Positions 34,998-43,070 of a stretch of DNA of 64,000 bases are shown here, piece by piece; position 1 is the first letter of the stretch; every line of letters starts with the position of its first letter. This stretch comes from DASUAS01 sp963809795 (GTDB taxonomy: Bacteria > Actinomycetota > Acidimicrobiia > IMCC26256 > DASPTH01). A program made the translations under genes and the position numbers. Location of the stretch: NCBI GenBank assembly GCA_963809795.1, contig CAWELN010000016.1, forward strand, positions 1 through 64,000, in the 5' to 3' direction. A model generated the notes under the pieces. It searched no databases. It was not told the DNA's origin and saw nothing but the letters and a program-made list of their open reading frames with translations.

Positions 34998-36063
34998 TCG
35001 CGATGGTGCCGGCGTCACCGGCGCGCGCGTGGCCGATGACGGCCGCGACGAGCGTGCCGCGCGCGTCGAGCTCGTGGACCAGGTCGTCGACCGCGTCGGG
35101 ATCGACCGCGAGGAGCAGACCGCCCGACGTCTGGGCGTCGGCGAGCAGGAGTTGGTCGTCGCGCGCGAGTCCGTTCCACGTGACCGAGTCGTCGACGAAC
35201 GCGTGGTTGCGTTGCGTCCCACCCGCGACCATGCCCGCGCCCAGCAGCGCGCGGACGCCGTCGATCACCGGGACCGCCGACACGTCGAGATCGGCCGCCA
35301 GCCCCGATCCCACGAGCAGCTCGCGGAGGTGCCCGAGCAGTCCGAACCCGGTGACATCGGTGGCCGCGTGCACGACGCCCGGCTCGAGCGCGAGGGCGGC
35401 GTCGCGCGCGCCGGCGTTCAGTGTGGTCATCACCCGGATCGCCTCCGCCACCAGCTCCGGCGGTGCCGCGTCGCGCTTCAGCGCGGTCGAGATCACACCG
35501 AGGCCGATCGGTTTGGTCAGCACGAGCGCGTCGCCGGCGCGGGCGCTCCGGTTGGTGAGCACGCGCGCGGGGTCGACGGTGCCGACGACGGCGAGGCCGT
35601 ACTTCGGTTCGGCGTCGTCGATGGAATGACCGCCGCCGACGAGCGCGCCCGCGGCGCGCACCACGTCGTGCCCGCCGTCGAGCACGCGCGCCAGCAACTC
35701 GAACGGCAGCCCCTCGCGCGGCCAGGCGACCAGGTTGAGCGCGAGCAACGGCGCACCCCCCATCGCGTACACGTCGGAGAGCGCGTTGGTGGCGGCGATG
35801 CGGCCCCAGTCGTAGGGGTCGTCGACGATCGGCGTGAAGAAGTCGGTGGTCACGACGACGGCGAGGTCGTCGCGCAGGCGGTACACCGCGGCGTCGTCCG
35901 CGGTGTCGAGCCCGACGAGCAGGTTGGGGTCCTGCGGCGCGTCGCCCAGGCCGCGCACGAGGCCGAGCACGGTGTGCAGATCGGCGGGGGAGAGCTTGCA
36001 GGCGCAGCCGGCGCCGTGTGAGAACGCGGTCAGCCGGACCGCTTCATGCTCGACCTGGGTCAT
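34987..36063 (-). CDS. selD: selenide, water dikinase
   Basis: The 358-aa product has the N-terminal catalytic SHGAGCACK (Cys in place of selenocysteine and the essential Lys, residues about 15-23), DDAAVYRL, VVTTDFFTPIVDDPYDWGRIAATNALSDVYAMGG and GVHAATDVTGFGLLGHL. It makes selenophosphate from selenide and ATP for selenocysteine or 2-selenouridine. No selA, selB, tRNA-Sec or ybbB gene lies in the window. A leaderless -10 precedes ATG 36063. Confidence 0.92.
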   Translation of the reverse strand: MTQVEHEAVRLTAFSHGAGCACKLSPADLHTVLGLVRGLGDAPQDPNLLVGLDTADDAAVYRLRDDLAVVVTTDFFTPIVDDPYDWGRIAATNALSDVYAMGGAPLLALNLVAWPREGLPFELLARVLDGGHDVVRAAGALVGGGHSIDDAEPKYGLAVVGTVDPARVLTNRSARAGDALVLTKPIGLGVISTALKRDAAPPELVAEAIRVMTTLNAGARDAALALEPGVVHAATDVTGFGLLGHLRELLVGSGLAADLDVSAVPVIDGVRALLGAGMVAGGTQRNHAFVDDSVTWNGLARDDQLLLADAQTSGGLLLAVDPDAVDDLVHELDARGTLVAAVIGHARAGDAGTIAIRG

Positions 36064-36069
36064 GCGAGC

Positions 36070-36075
36070 ACCCTA
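36070..36075 (-). promoter_or_regulatory. -10 element TAGGGT, probable leaderless start of selD
   Basis: TAGGGT on the minus strand ends 6 nt before ATG 36063; no ribosome-binding site lies between. Confidence 0.45.
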
Positions 36076-36114
36076 TCGGCGCCCTCAGGAGGCACCGTCG
36101 GGTACTGGGGTTGC

Positions 36115-36154
36115 TCAGGGTCGAGCAGCGCCGATGACGCCGGGCCAGATCTGC
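36115..36154. repeat. left att-like direct repeat
   Basis: A 40-bp copy beginning TCAGGGTCGAGCAGCGCCGA and ending CCAGATCTGC. It differs from the right copy only at 36127 (A instead of G). It has no coding role here and is a displaced copy of the NlpC/P60 gene end. Confidence 0.8.
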
Positions 36155-36175
36155 TGTGTTGGGACGTGGCGTCGT

Positions 36176-36181
36176 TACCGT
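36176..36181 (+). promoter_or_regulatory. -10 element TACCGT for the islet cargo gene
   Basis: TACCGT ends 7 nt before ATG 36189, the same leaderless spacing seen for host genes in this window. Confidence 0.4.
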
Positions 36182-36188
36182 TGGTCGG

Positions 36189-37598
36189 ATGGGAGGCTCA
36201 GACGCAGGGAGTGTCGACGCGGCCTACTACGAGTCGCTTATGCGAACGCTCGTGGAGGGACGGCGCGTGATCGCTGCCGGAGTTGTCCTCGGCGGATCGG
36301 GCGTCATCGTCAACACTCTCCGAAGCCTTGGTGCGTCGGACGTCTTTGTGCTCGCGCAGGCGCGCGGAACGGGTCCGGTCCCCGACAAGACTGCCTACTT
36401 CGACCTCGACATCACTGCTGGGACGATCGATCAAGCCGTGCGTGCCACGATCGCGGCGTTGAAGGATCCGCCCCGGGCGGCGATCGCTGCGATTGACGAG
36501 TTCGATCCCGACCGAAGCGCAATCGTCGTCGGCGACATGTTCAACGAGGCGGTCCATATCGCGGGACGGAAGAGCCTCTCCTACCGACGGTCGGAGTGGG
36601 TGGCACTCGAAGACAAGGTGGTGATCGACGCTTGCTGGGAGCGCTGGGGGGTGTCGCGCGCACCGTCGGTCGTCGTGACGACCGACGTACCTTCATTGAT
36701 GAAGGCTGCTGATGAGCTCGACGAGGGACAGGGAACCGTCTGGGCCGGGGACGCCAAGGAGGGGTTCAATGGAGGCGCCGAGTACGCGCGGTGGGTAAGG
36801 AATCGGACCGACGCCGAAGCAGCAGCAACGTTTCTCAACGCCCATTGTGACCGGGCACGAGTCATGCCGTTTCTCGAGGGAATTCCGTGCAGCATCCATG
36901 GAATTGTCTTCGACGAGTACGTCGCCGCTCTCCGTCCCTTTGAGATGGTCACGCTTCGACGCGCTCACGGTCCCGAGCTCTTCTACGCAGGCGTCGCTTC
37001 CTATTGGGATCCGCCGACTACCGATCGAGAAGAGATGCGGGCAATCGCTCGTCGCGTTGGCACCGCCTTGCGAGCCGAAGTCAACTACCGCGGTGGCTTC
37101 ACGATCGACGGAATCATGACAGCCCAAGGATTCCGCCCAACCGAACTCAACCCAAGGCCAGGAGCCGCGCTCGGCACCCTTTCAATAGCGCTCCCACAAC
37201 TCCCCCTAACGCTGCTGTTCCCAGCCATCTCGGGCGGCGTCGCGCTCGACTATCGACCAACAGACCTCGAGGAACTCTTGCTCACTGGAGCGGACACCGT
37301 CCGGGCCGGCGGCACATGGAGCGTGCTCCCAACCTCGCTTCCCGCCATCGAGTCCAAACCAATGGCTTACGACGGCAACGAATGGACCCCCGCCCACACC
37401 GGCGAACAGACTCACGGCTCGCTCGCAGTTGGGCACGCGTCAACCGGGTCCTTCGTGCGCCTCACCCTTGGACCAGACTGGCCGGCAGGCCAATCCGTCG
37501 CGCCACCCGCAGCGGCATTCTGGGGATATGTGACTCAAACACTGGACCCCTCACTCACCAACATGGTCCCCGCCCACAACGTCCGCAGAACAGCATGA
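36189..37598 (+). CDS. ATP-grasp superfamily protein, islet cargo
   Basis: The 469-aa product shows ATP-grasp features: a central VMPFLEGIPCSIHGIVFDEYV strand pair, NYRGGFTIDGIMTAQGFRPTELNPRPGA near residue 300-328 (the E-x-N-P-R metal/ATP motif) and an N-terminal Rossmann-like GGSGVIVNTLRSLGASDVFVLAQ. It should ligate a carboxylate to an amine or thiol using ATP; the substrate cannot be told. Codon use is clearly more A/T-rich at third positions than in its neighbours (for example 37120-37210), consistent with transfer. An earlier in-frame ATG at 36156 lies almost inside the att repeat, so 36189 is preferred. Confidence 0.75.
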   Translation: MGGSDAGSVDAAYYESLMRTLVEGRRVIAAGVVLGGSGVIVNTLRSLGASDVFVLAQARGTGPVPDKTAYFDLDITAGTIDQAVRATIAALKDPPRAAIAAIDEFDPDRSAIVVGDMFNEAVHIAGRKSLSYRRSEWVALEDKVVIDACWERWGVSRAPSVVVTTDVPSLMKAADELDEGQGTVWAGDAKEGFNGGAEYARWVRNRTDAEAAATFLNAHCDRARVMPFLEGIPCSIHGIVFDEYVAALRPFEMVTLRRAHGPELFYAGVASYWDPPTTDREEMRAIARRVGTALRAEVNYRGGFTIDGIMTAQGFRPTELNPRPGAALGTLSIALPQLPLTLLFPAISGGVALDYRPTDLEELLLTGADTVRAGGTWSVLPTSLPAIESKPMAYDGNEWTPAHTGEQTHGSLAVGHASTGSFVRLTLGPDWPAGQSVAPPAAAFWGYVTQTLDPSLTNMVPAHNVRRTA

Positions 37599-37745
37599 GA
37601 ACCCGAGGCCAACTCGGCGCCCGCGGTGCTTCTGCAGACCTATGCGCATCTCATGCCTACCGATCACGACCGCGCACGTGCCGTGGTCCAGGCGGCGTTT
37701 GCCCGCGCAACTGAGGACTCATTGAGGACCGTCGGCCAAGAATGA
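37599..37745 (+). pseudogene. C-terminal remnant of a tyrosine recombinase (integrase)
   Basis: The frame ending at TGA 37743 reads VLLQTYAHLMPTDHDRARAV and continues VQAAFARATEDSLRTVGQE. The TYAHLMP...DRAR pattern is the conserved end of phage-type integrases, and its Tyr is the catalytic nucleophile. Everything upstream of about 37620, including the Arg-His-Arg residues, is missing, so no recombinase can be made. The remnant sits 33 bp from the right att repeat, the usual integrase position. Confidence 0.75.
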
Positions 37746-37778
37746 CTTGGCGACGATGCGCTGACCAGGCCTTTCGGA

Positions 37779-37818
37779 TCAGGGTCGAGCGGCGCCGATG
37801 ACGCCGGGCCAGATCTGC
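37779..37818. repeat. right att-like direct repeat (3' end of NlpC/P60 gene)
   Basis: A 40-bp repeat starting with the reverse-complement stop codon (TCA, 37779-37781) of the NlpC/P60 gene, so integration preserved the host reading frame. Confidence 0.8.
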
Positions 37819-38894
37819 GTGATCTGGACCACGGTGCCGGTATGTGGGGCATGGATCACGCTGCCATTGCCCACGTAGATGCCGACGTGGCCGTCCCAGA
37901 ACACGAGGTCGCCGGGCTGGAGCTGGTCCATGGAGACGGCGGGGAACGACGCCTGCTGGTCGTACGAACCGTGCGACATCGATACGCCGGCCTGCGCCCA
38001 CGCCATCATCGAGAGGCCCGAGCAGTCGTAGCAGCTGGGGCCGACGCCGGCGTAGCAGTAGGGCTTGCCGAGCTGCGCGTACGCGTACGCGAGCACCGCC
38101 GACACGCCACCGCTCGTCGGGGGCGGGGTGGCCGAACCGCCGCCTCCGCCGCCTCCGCCGCCACCACCACCGGTACCGCCGCCGCCGCCACCACCACCGC
38201 CGGATGCGGCGGGCTGCTGGCTCACTGTGAGCGCGTACTGCTGCGCGGCCTGCGCGGCCTGGCGCGCCTGACGCGCCTGCTCGGCCTGTTGCACGAGCGT
38301 CGCGAGCTCACCGGTCACCTTCGACTGCATCTGCTGCAGCGCGGCCTGGCCTTCGTCGAGCTGCGTCTTCTGCGCCTGGATCGCGTCGCGCTGCTCCTGC
38401 GCGGTCTGGCGTGCCTTCTCGGCGTCGACCTTGCGCGCCGCGACCTCTTCCTTCGCTTTGGCGAGCTCGTTCACGATCTCGTTGTCGCGTTGCGCGGCGA
38501 GCGAGCTGTACTTCTGCTTCGAGGACAGGTCCTGCGCGTTCTGCGAGTCGAGATCCTCGATACCGCCGTTCGTGCCGCTCTGCGTGTAGACGGTGGCGGC
38601 GCGACGTGCGACCTCGGCGCGGAGCTCCTTGGTCTTGTTCTTCGCGGCGGTGACGAGGGCGTCAGCCTGTTGGATGTCGTTGGTCGCCTGGGCGAGTGCG
38701 TTCTCGGCCGAGTTGATCTGCTCGTTGAGCGCACCGAGCTTGTTGGCGTTGGCGTTGATCTGGCTGTCGAGCTGTGCGGCTTCGGCCTGCTTGTCGCCGA
38801 TCGGGTCGGCGATCGCAACCCCGGGTGCGGCCAGCGCCCCCACCGTTGCCACGAGGAGGGCGAGGAGGACGAGCCGAATCGCTCGGCGGTTCAT
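37779..38894 (-). CDS. secreted NlpC/P60 peptidoglycan hydrolase with coiled-coil and poly-glycine linker
   Basis: The 371-aa product starts at ATG 38894 behind GGAGGAGT. It has a signal peptide (RRAIRLVLLALLVATVGALAAPGVAIA), then an Ala/Gln/Lys-rich coiled coil (about 33-225) as in RipA- and EnvC-type regulators. A glycine run of over 20 residues broken by one Thr and a TPPPTSGG spacer precede the catalytic domain (about 262-371): YAGVGPSCYDCSGLSMMAWAQAG (Cys nucleophile), GDLVFWDGHVGIYVG (His) and IHAPHTG. It cleaves the D-Glu-DAP peptide stem bond at division or remodelling. Its 3' end served as the integration site of the adjacent islet. Confidence 0.9.
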   Translation of the reverse strand: MNRRAIRLVLLALLVATVGALAAPGVAIADPIGDKQAEAAQLDSQINANANKLGALNEQINSAENALAQATNDIQQADALVTAAKNKTKELRAEVARRAATVYTQSGTNGGIEDLDSQNAQDLSSKQKYSSLAAQRDNEIVNELAKAKEEVAARKVDAEKARQTAQEQRDAIQAQKTQLDEGQAALQQMQSKVTGELATLVQQAEQARQARQAAQAAQQYALTVSQQPAASGGGGGGGGGTGGGGGGGGGGGGSATPPPTSGGVSAVLAYAYAQLGKPYCYAGVGPSCYDCSGLSMMAWAQAGVSMSHGSYDQQASFPAVSMDQLQPGDLVFWDGHVGIYVGNGSVIHAPHTGTVVQITQIWPGVIGAARP

Positions 38895-39101
38895 ATGGGG
38901 ACTCCTCCGGCCAGGCCGTATCGGTCCTTGCTGAACACGTCTTGTGAACAACACTGACACCCAACAACAACAGATCCGTACAGGGGCGCTCCCCGGTACG
39001 GACTCCGGGAGACCCTAGCGAACGCGCGCACCCCGCGCCAGCATTGTGGAGTGTCGCGGACGGGTCTTTCCTTTGCGTTGATGCTGCGTTGAAACTCGCG
39101 A

Positions 39102-39581
39102 TCAGACCGGCCAACCGGCGGTGGGCGGCGGATCGCCTGCCGCGGCAACGGTTGGCACGCTCCACGCCATCGACTTGGCGACTTCCTTGGCGACGTTCTG
39201 CCACGCGGTGGGATCCCACCCTTCCGCAGCCGCGACGAGCGTCGTGTTCTGTCGCAGGTGCACGAACGCGGGCAGGTGCGTGAGACCGAGGCTGGCGACG
39301 AACTCGCCGCCGGGATCGATGAAACAGAGGTAATCGTCCTCCGCGTCGCCGAGCACACCGCGCGCGATGTAGTCGTTGCCGACGACGCAGAACGCGGTGC
39401 GGCAGTCGGCGTCGCCGAACACCTGGAAGATGCGCTTGGCGATCGGGATGAACACCGACGCCTCGGGACGCGGCGGCAGGATCACGAGGCACAGGTGGAA
39501 CATCGTCGACCAGTCGTCGAGCGTGCGGGTCGCACCTTTGGTGCTCGTCAGCTTGATGTTCGGGTCGGGATTCTTCGCCAT
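39102..39581 (-). CDS. thioredoxin-fold hypothetical protein
   Basis: The 159-aa product begins MAKNPDPNIKLTSTKGATRTLDDWSTMFHLCLVILPPRPEA. The DADCRTAFCVVGNDYIARGVLGD strand and the cis-Pro-like LTHLPAFVHLRQNTTLVAAAEGWDP suggest a thioredoxin fold without a CxxC active site. No signal peptide. It lies alone between the NlpC/P60 gene and a palindromic repeat. Function unknown. The 207-bp stretch 38895-39101 on its downstream side holds nothing I can assign. Confidence 0.6.
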   Translation of the reverse strand: MAKNPDPNIKLTSTKGATRTLDDWSTMFHLCLVILPPRPEASVFIPIAKRIFQVFGDADCRTAFCVVGNDYIARGVLGDAEDDYLCFIDPGGEFVASLGLTHLPAFVHLRQNTTLVAAAEGWDPTAWQNVAKEVAKSMAWSVPTVAAAGDPPPTAGWPV

Positions 39582-39585
39582 CTTC

Positions 39586-39664
39586 TCGGGTCGCTCTCTG
39601 CGGCGCAGGGTACCTGCGCCGCGGCCGTTCGCTCCGTCTTCTCTCGGTCGCTCTCTGCGGCGCT
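39586..39664. repeat. intergenic palindromic repeat (REP-like), copy 1
   Basis: GCGGCGCAGG-GTA-CCTGCGCCGC (39600-39622) is a perfect 10-bp hairpin flanked by GTCGCTCTCT and GCCGTTCGCTC. The left flank GTCGCTCTCTGCGGCGC recurs at 39648-39664 as a half copy. The same flanks surround a different stem at 58744-58770. It follows the stop of the MBL gene and may act as a terminator. Confidence 0.65.
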
Positions 39665-39713
39665 GCGCCTCGTCGTGCGAGAGGTTACGCCGTGACGAGT
39701 CCCGCGCCCGCCA

Positions 39714-40547
39714 TCAGGCCTGGCCGATGGCCTTCAGCATCGACGGCGGCAGCACGTCGTCGCCGTGGGCGAGCAGCGCGGCCCGCTCGACGTTGATCGC
39801 ATCGCGGTCGCGGTCGATCCACGAGTCCCACGGTCCCGGCGCGATCGCGCGCACGTCGCCGTTCGCGGTCACGCACGCCCGTAGGTAGCCCTGCAGGTCG
39901 CGCACCTCGGCCTCGCCGCCGATCGGTCCGTGTCCGGGCACGATCACGTCGGCGAGCTCGACCACCGCGTCGAGCACGTCGGCCCACTGCGCGGGGTCGC
40001 CCTGGAACGCCAGGGGCGTGACGCCGAAGAAGCAGAGGTCGCCGGCGAAGCAGACGTCGGTGTCGGCCACCAGCACGAGCAGGTCGCCCGCGGTGTGCCC
40101 CGAGGCCGGGAGCACCTCGATGCGGGGCGTGAGCTGCGCGGCACCGTCGACGAGATGGGTGACCGCGCGCGTGCCGAGCTCGGCCAGGTCGTCGAACTCC
40201 TCGTCGAACGCGGGCATGAACTTCTTGTAGCCGTCGATCGGCATCGCCTGGTCGAGCGCGTCGCTGGTGACGGGCGAGCCGTAGATCGCGGAGTTGGGGA
40301 AGGCCTTCGTGCCGCCCACGTGGTCGATGTGCGCGTGCGTGAGGATCGTCCGCCGCACCGGCGGCCCCAACTCGGCCACCGCAGCCGCGAACGGCTCCCA
40401 CTGGGATCGCACCATCAGGGTGTCGATCACGGTGATGCCGTCGTCCTCGACGACGACGCCGGCGTTGGCGACGCCGGTCTCCCCGCCGGGGAGCAACCAC
40501 GCATAGATGCCGTCGCCGAGCTCGGTGAGGGACACGTCAGCAGCCAT
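39714..40547 (-). CDS. MBL-fold metallo-hydrolase
   Basis: The 277-aa product has the metal motif LTHAHIDHVGGTKAF (HxHxDH, residues about 70-76), ASGHTAGDLLVLVADTDVCFAGDLCFFG (His and Asp) and VPGHGPIGGEAEV. Such proteins hydrolyse thioesters, lactones or phosphodiesters with two zinc ions; the substrate is unknown. It starts at ATG 40547 with a leaderless -10 and diverges from the HpcH/HpaI lyase. Confidence 0.85.
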   Translation of the reverse strand: MAADVSLTELGDGIYAWLLPGGETGVANAGVVVEDDGITVIDTLMVRSQWEPFAAAVAELGPPVRRTILTHAHIDHVGGTKAFPNSAIYGSPVTSDALDQAMPIDGYKKFMPAFDEEFDDLAELGTRAVTHLVDGAAQLTPRIEVLPASGHTAGDLLVLVADTDVCFAGDLCFFGVTPLAFQGDPAQWADVLDAVVELADVIVPGHGPIGGEAEVRDLQGYLRACVTANGDVRAIAPGPWDSWIDRDRDAINVERAALLAHGDDVLPPSMLKAIGQA

Positions 40548-40553
40548 GTCTGC

Positions 40554-40559
40554 AGGCTA
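40554..40559 (-). promoter_or_regulatory. -10 element TAGCCT of the MBL gene
   Basis: TAGCCT (minus strand) ends 6 nt before ATG 40547. The oppositely directed -10 of the lyase lies about 36 bp away. Confidence 0.4.
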
Positions 40560-40594
40560 CGCCCGCCGGTTTCGGGCCGTCTCCGAGGGCCGTC

Positions 40595-40600
40595 TACCCT
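40595..40600 (+). promoter_or_regulatory. -10 element TACCCT of the lyase gene
   Basis: TACCCT ends 7 nt before ATG 40608; no ribosome-binding site is present. Confidence 0.4.
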
Positions 40601-40607
40601 CGACTGC

Positions 40608-41540
40608 ATGTCCGAACGCTCCCGGAACCTCCCGCGCCGCACGTGCCTGGCCGTGCCCGGCTCCAGCGAGAAGATGCTCGGCAAGGCCCCCGGTCTCGGC
40701 GCCGACATGGTCTTCCTCGACCTCGAGGACTCGGTGGCCCCGCTGGAGAAGGAGGCCGCGCGCGACAACGTGGTGCGCGCCATCCGCGACCTCGACTGGG
40801 GCGACACCGTCGTGTGCGTGCGGGTCAACGCGTGGGACACGAAATGGACCTACCGCGACGTCATCCACGTGGTCGAGGGTGCCGGTGAGCGCCTCGACGA
40901 GATCATGCTGCCGAAGGTGCAGGCCGCCAGCGACGTGATCGCGCTCGACCTCCTGCTCACGCAGATCGAGGAGACGATCGGCCGTGAGAGCCAGGTCGGC
41001 ATCGAGGCGCAGATCGAGACCGCGCGCGGCCTCATCAACGTGGAGGAGATCTGCGCCGCGTCACCGCGCATGGAGACCATCGTGTTCGGCCCGGCCGACT
41101 TCGCGGCGTCGACCGAGATGCCGGTGCTCACAGGCGGTGTGCAGATCCCGGAATACCCCGGCGACCACTTCCACTACGTGTTCGCCAAGATCCTGATGGC
41201 CGGGCGCGCCAACGGCCTGCAGGTGATCGACGGCCCGTTCCTGAAGATCCGGGAGATCGACGCGCTGCGCGACTACGCGATGCGCACCCGCATCCTGGGG
41301 TACGACGGCAAGTGGGCGCTGCACCCCGACCAGGTCGCGGTGATCAACGAGGTCTTCACGCCCACCCAGGAGCAGTTCGACCACGCCTTCGACATCCTCG
41401 AGGCGTACGAGAAGGCGACCACCGAAGGCGACCGTCGCGGCGCGGTCATGTTCGGCGACGAGATGATCGACGAGGCGAGCCGGAAGATGGCGCTGAAGTT
41501 CGTCACCCGCGGCGAGCGCGCCGGCATGACCCGCAGCTGA
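40608..41540 (+). CDS. HpcH/HpaI (CitE-type) lyase, probable beta-methylmalyl-CoA/malyl-CoA lyase
   Basis: The 310-aa product begins MSERSRNLPRRTCLAVPGSSEKMLGKAPGLGADMVFLDLEDSVAP, with the SEKMLGKA and LDLEDSV motifs of CitE-like lyases. VGIEAQIETARGLINVEEIC carries the metal-binding Glu and IVFGPADFAAS the metal-binding Asp. Length and the HFHYVFAKILMAGRANGLQVIDGP segment fit malyl-CoA/beta-methylmalyl-CoA lyases, which split beta-methylmalyl-CoA into glyoxylate and propionyl-CoA. Candidate methylsuccinyl-CoA dehydrogenase and mesaconyl-CoA hydratase genes lie 2-7 kb away. Confidence 0.8.
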   Translation: MSERSRNLPRRTCLAVPGSSEKMLGKAPGLGADMVFLDLEDSVAPLEKEAARDNVVRAIRDLDWGDTVVCVRVNAWDTKWTYRDVIHVVEGAGERLDEIMLPKVQAASDVIALDLLLTQIEETIGRESQVGIEAQIETARGLINVEEICAASPRMETIVFGPADFAASTEMPVLTGGVQIPEYPGDHFHYVFAKILMAGRANGLQVIDGPFLKIREIDALRDYAMRTRILGYDGKWALHPDQVAVINEVFTPTQEQFDHAFDILEAYEKATTEGDRRGAVMFGDEMIDEASRKMALKFVTRGERAGMTRS

Positions 41541-41546
41541 GGTCGG

Positions 41547-43022
41547 TCACACGCCGAGCTGGGCGCGCTCGCGCGCCACGAAGCTCAGGAGCTCGCGGCG
41601 GGTGCGCGGACCGCGGCGCTGCACGCTCGCCGGGAGTGCGAGCCGGAGCTGCTCCAGGTCGGCGCGGGTGAACGCGCACGGCACGGTCACCGGGTCGACG
41701 TCGTGGAGTCGCAACGCGTTGAGGCCGAGCACCTTGCGCTTGATCTCGTCGGTGAGCGCGGGATAGCCGAACTCCTCCTGGAACTGCTCGCTGATCTGGA
41801 ACGCGCGGAACGCCTGGATCTGACCCTGCGGCGAGCCGTAGAACACCGCATCGGTGCCCCAGAGCACGTTGTCGGCACCCACGTGGGTGAGGAGCTTGCC
41901 CAGCAGGTGCGCGGCCTCCTCGGGCCGGGCGAGCAGCGACCACCAGGTCGTGCCCAGCTCGGCGTACACGTTCTGGTTCGGTCCGATCCCCGCCTCCTGC
42001 ATGCTCGCGACGAGCCGGTCGACGCCCTTGGCCGCGGCGGCGTCGTACGGACCCTCGGTGACGTCGGCCTCGAACCCGGAGTGGTACACGAGGAAGCGGA
42101 CGTCGGGGTGGGCGCGGGCGGCCGGGCCCACGTCGGCGGGGGTGGCGTGGGGCGACGAGTAGCCCAGCGTCGTCGACAGGCCCTTGTGGGCGGCGATGGT
42201 CGGGACCCCCAGGTCGACCGCGTGACGGATGAACGCGTCGCCGACCGGCGCCAGGGTCGGGTCGCGGTCGTCGAGGCGCCATGCGTTGCCGGACCCGTCG
42301 TAGAGGTCGGGAAAATTCGTGAACACCTTCCAGCACGCGATCGGGTACTGCTCGACGGCGATGGTCATGGCGTCGAGGTTCGCCTGGAGGTCGCCGTAGT
42401 TGGGTAGCGCCTGCGCGTGGAGCAGCACGCGTTCGTCGTGGCACGCCGCCGCCGCGACGCGGCGGGCATGGTCCATGGCCTCCGGTGAGAGCGGGCTACC
42501 CGCCGGGGCGATCGGCAACGCCGACAGCACGACCATCGACGTGTCGCTGTGGAGGAAGACCTCCTCCATGAAGTGGTCGAGCGAGAAGCAGACGCGGGGA
42601 TCGACCTCGCCGCACTGCTGTTGCGGGAAGCCGGTCCAGAAGTCCCGGCCCGGTTGCGGCGCGGGGTCCCCCGAGTAGTCGAGGAAGTGGCCCTGCACGT
42701 CGAACACGAACTCGTTCCCCGCGAGCGCGGCGCGGGCCGCGTCGGGATCGACGGCCGCGGTCGGCGGCACCGCGTAGGTGCCGCCGGGTTTCCGCCGCGC
42801 GTGCTGCCGGGTCGACTCCTCCGAGCACGCGTTGATCGCCAGCAGTGTGGTCGCGGCGCCGCACAACGAGCGCAGGAACCGGCGGCGGGACACCCCGGTG
42901 CGCCGGGCGTGCACCTCGCAGTCGACCCGCGCCCGCCGCTGCGCCTCACGGGCGACCGGTGACAGCGGCACCGGGTCGTACTCACCGTTGGAGCACGGTC
43001 CGAGCTCGATCGGGAGGTCCAC
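41547..43022 (-). CDS. TAT-exported amidohydrolase, possible lipoprotein
   Basis: The 491-aa product carries a twin-arginine motif SRRRFLRSLCGAATTLLAINACS at about residues 44-66, preceded by an unusually long cytoplasmic stretch. AINAC resembles a lipobox, so the mature protein may be lipid-anchored at Cys 65-66. The amidohydrolase-2 domain shows FDVQGHFLDYSG, DPRVCFSLDHFMEEVFL, VPTIAAHKGLST, LVYHSGFE and NVLWGTDAVFYGSPQGQI. A metal-dependent hydrolase outside the membrane is likely; the substrate is unknown. It is convergent with the lyase (6-bp gap). Confidence 0.75.
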   Translation of the reverse strand: MDLPIELGPCSNGEYDPVPLSPVAREAQRRARVDCEVHARRTGVSRRRFLRSLCGAATTLLAINACSEESTRQHARRKPGGTYAVPPTAAVDPDAARAALAGNEFVFDVQGHFLDYSGDPAPQPGRDFWTGFPQQQCGEVDPRVCFSLDHFMEEVFLHSDTSMVVLSALPIAPAGSPLSPEAMDHARRVAAAACHDERVLLHAQALPNYGDLQANLDAMTIAVEQYPIACWKVFTNFPDLYDGSGNAWRLDDRDPTLAPVGDAFIRHAVDLGVPTIAAHKGLSTTLGYSSPHATPADVGPAARAHPDVRFLVYHSGFEADVTEGPYDAAAAKGVDRLVASMQEAGIGPNQNVYAELGTTWWSLLARPEEAAHLLGKLLTHVGADNVLWGTDAVFYGSPQGQIQAFRAFQISEQFQEEFGYPALTDEIKRKVLGLNALRLHDVDPVTVPCAFTRADLEQLRLALPASVQRRGPRTRRELLSFVARERAQLGV

Positions 43023-43070
43023 ACCTCCCCGACGCCACTGGGCGGTGCGGGGTTGCTCGGCGGCGCGTCG

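Larger units (their letters stand above)
36115..37818. mobile_element. small integrated islet flanked by 40-bp att-like direct repeats
   Basis: Direct repeats (39 of 40 bases identical) bound the segment. The right copy is the genuine 3' end of the NlpC/P60 gene including its stop codon. Inside are one ATP-grasp gene with visibly lower GC and, directly beside the right repeat, the C-terminal end of a tyrosine recombinase. This is the layout left by site-specific integration into a gene's 3' end followed by loss of most of the element. The cargo direction matches the integrase fragment. Confidence 0.75.
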
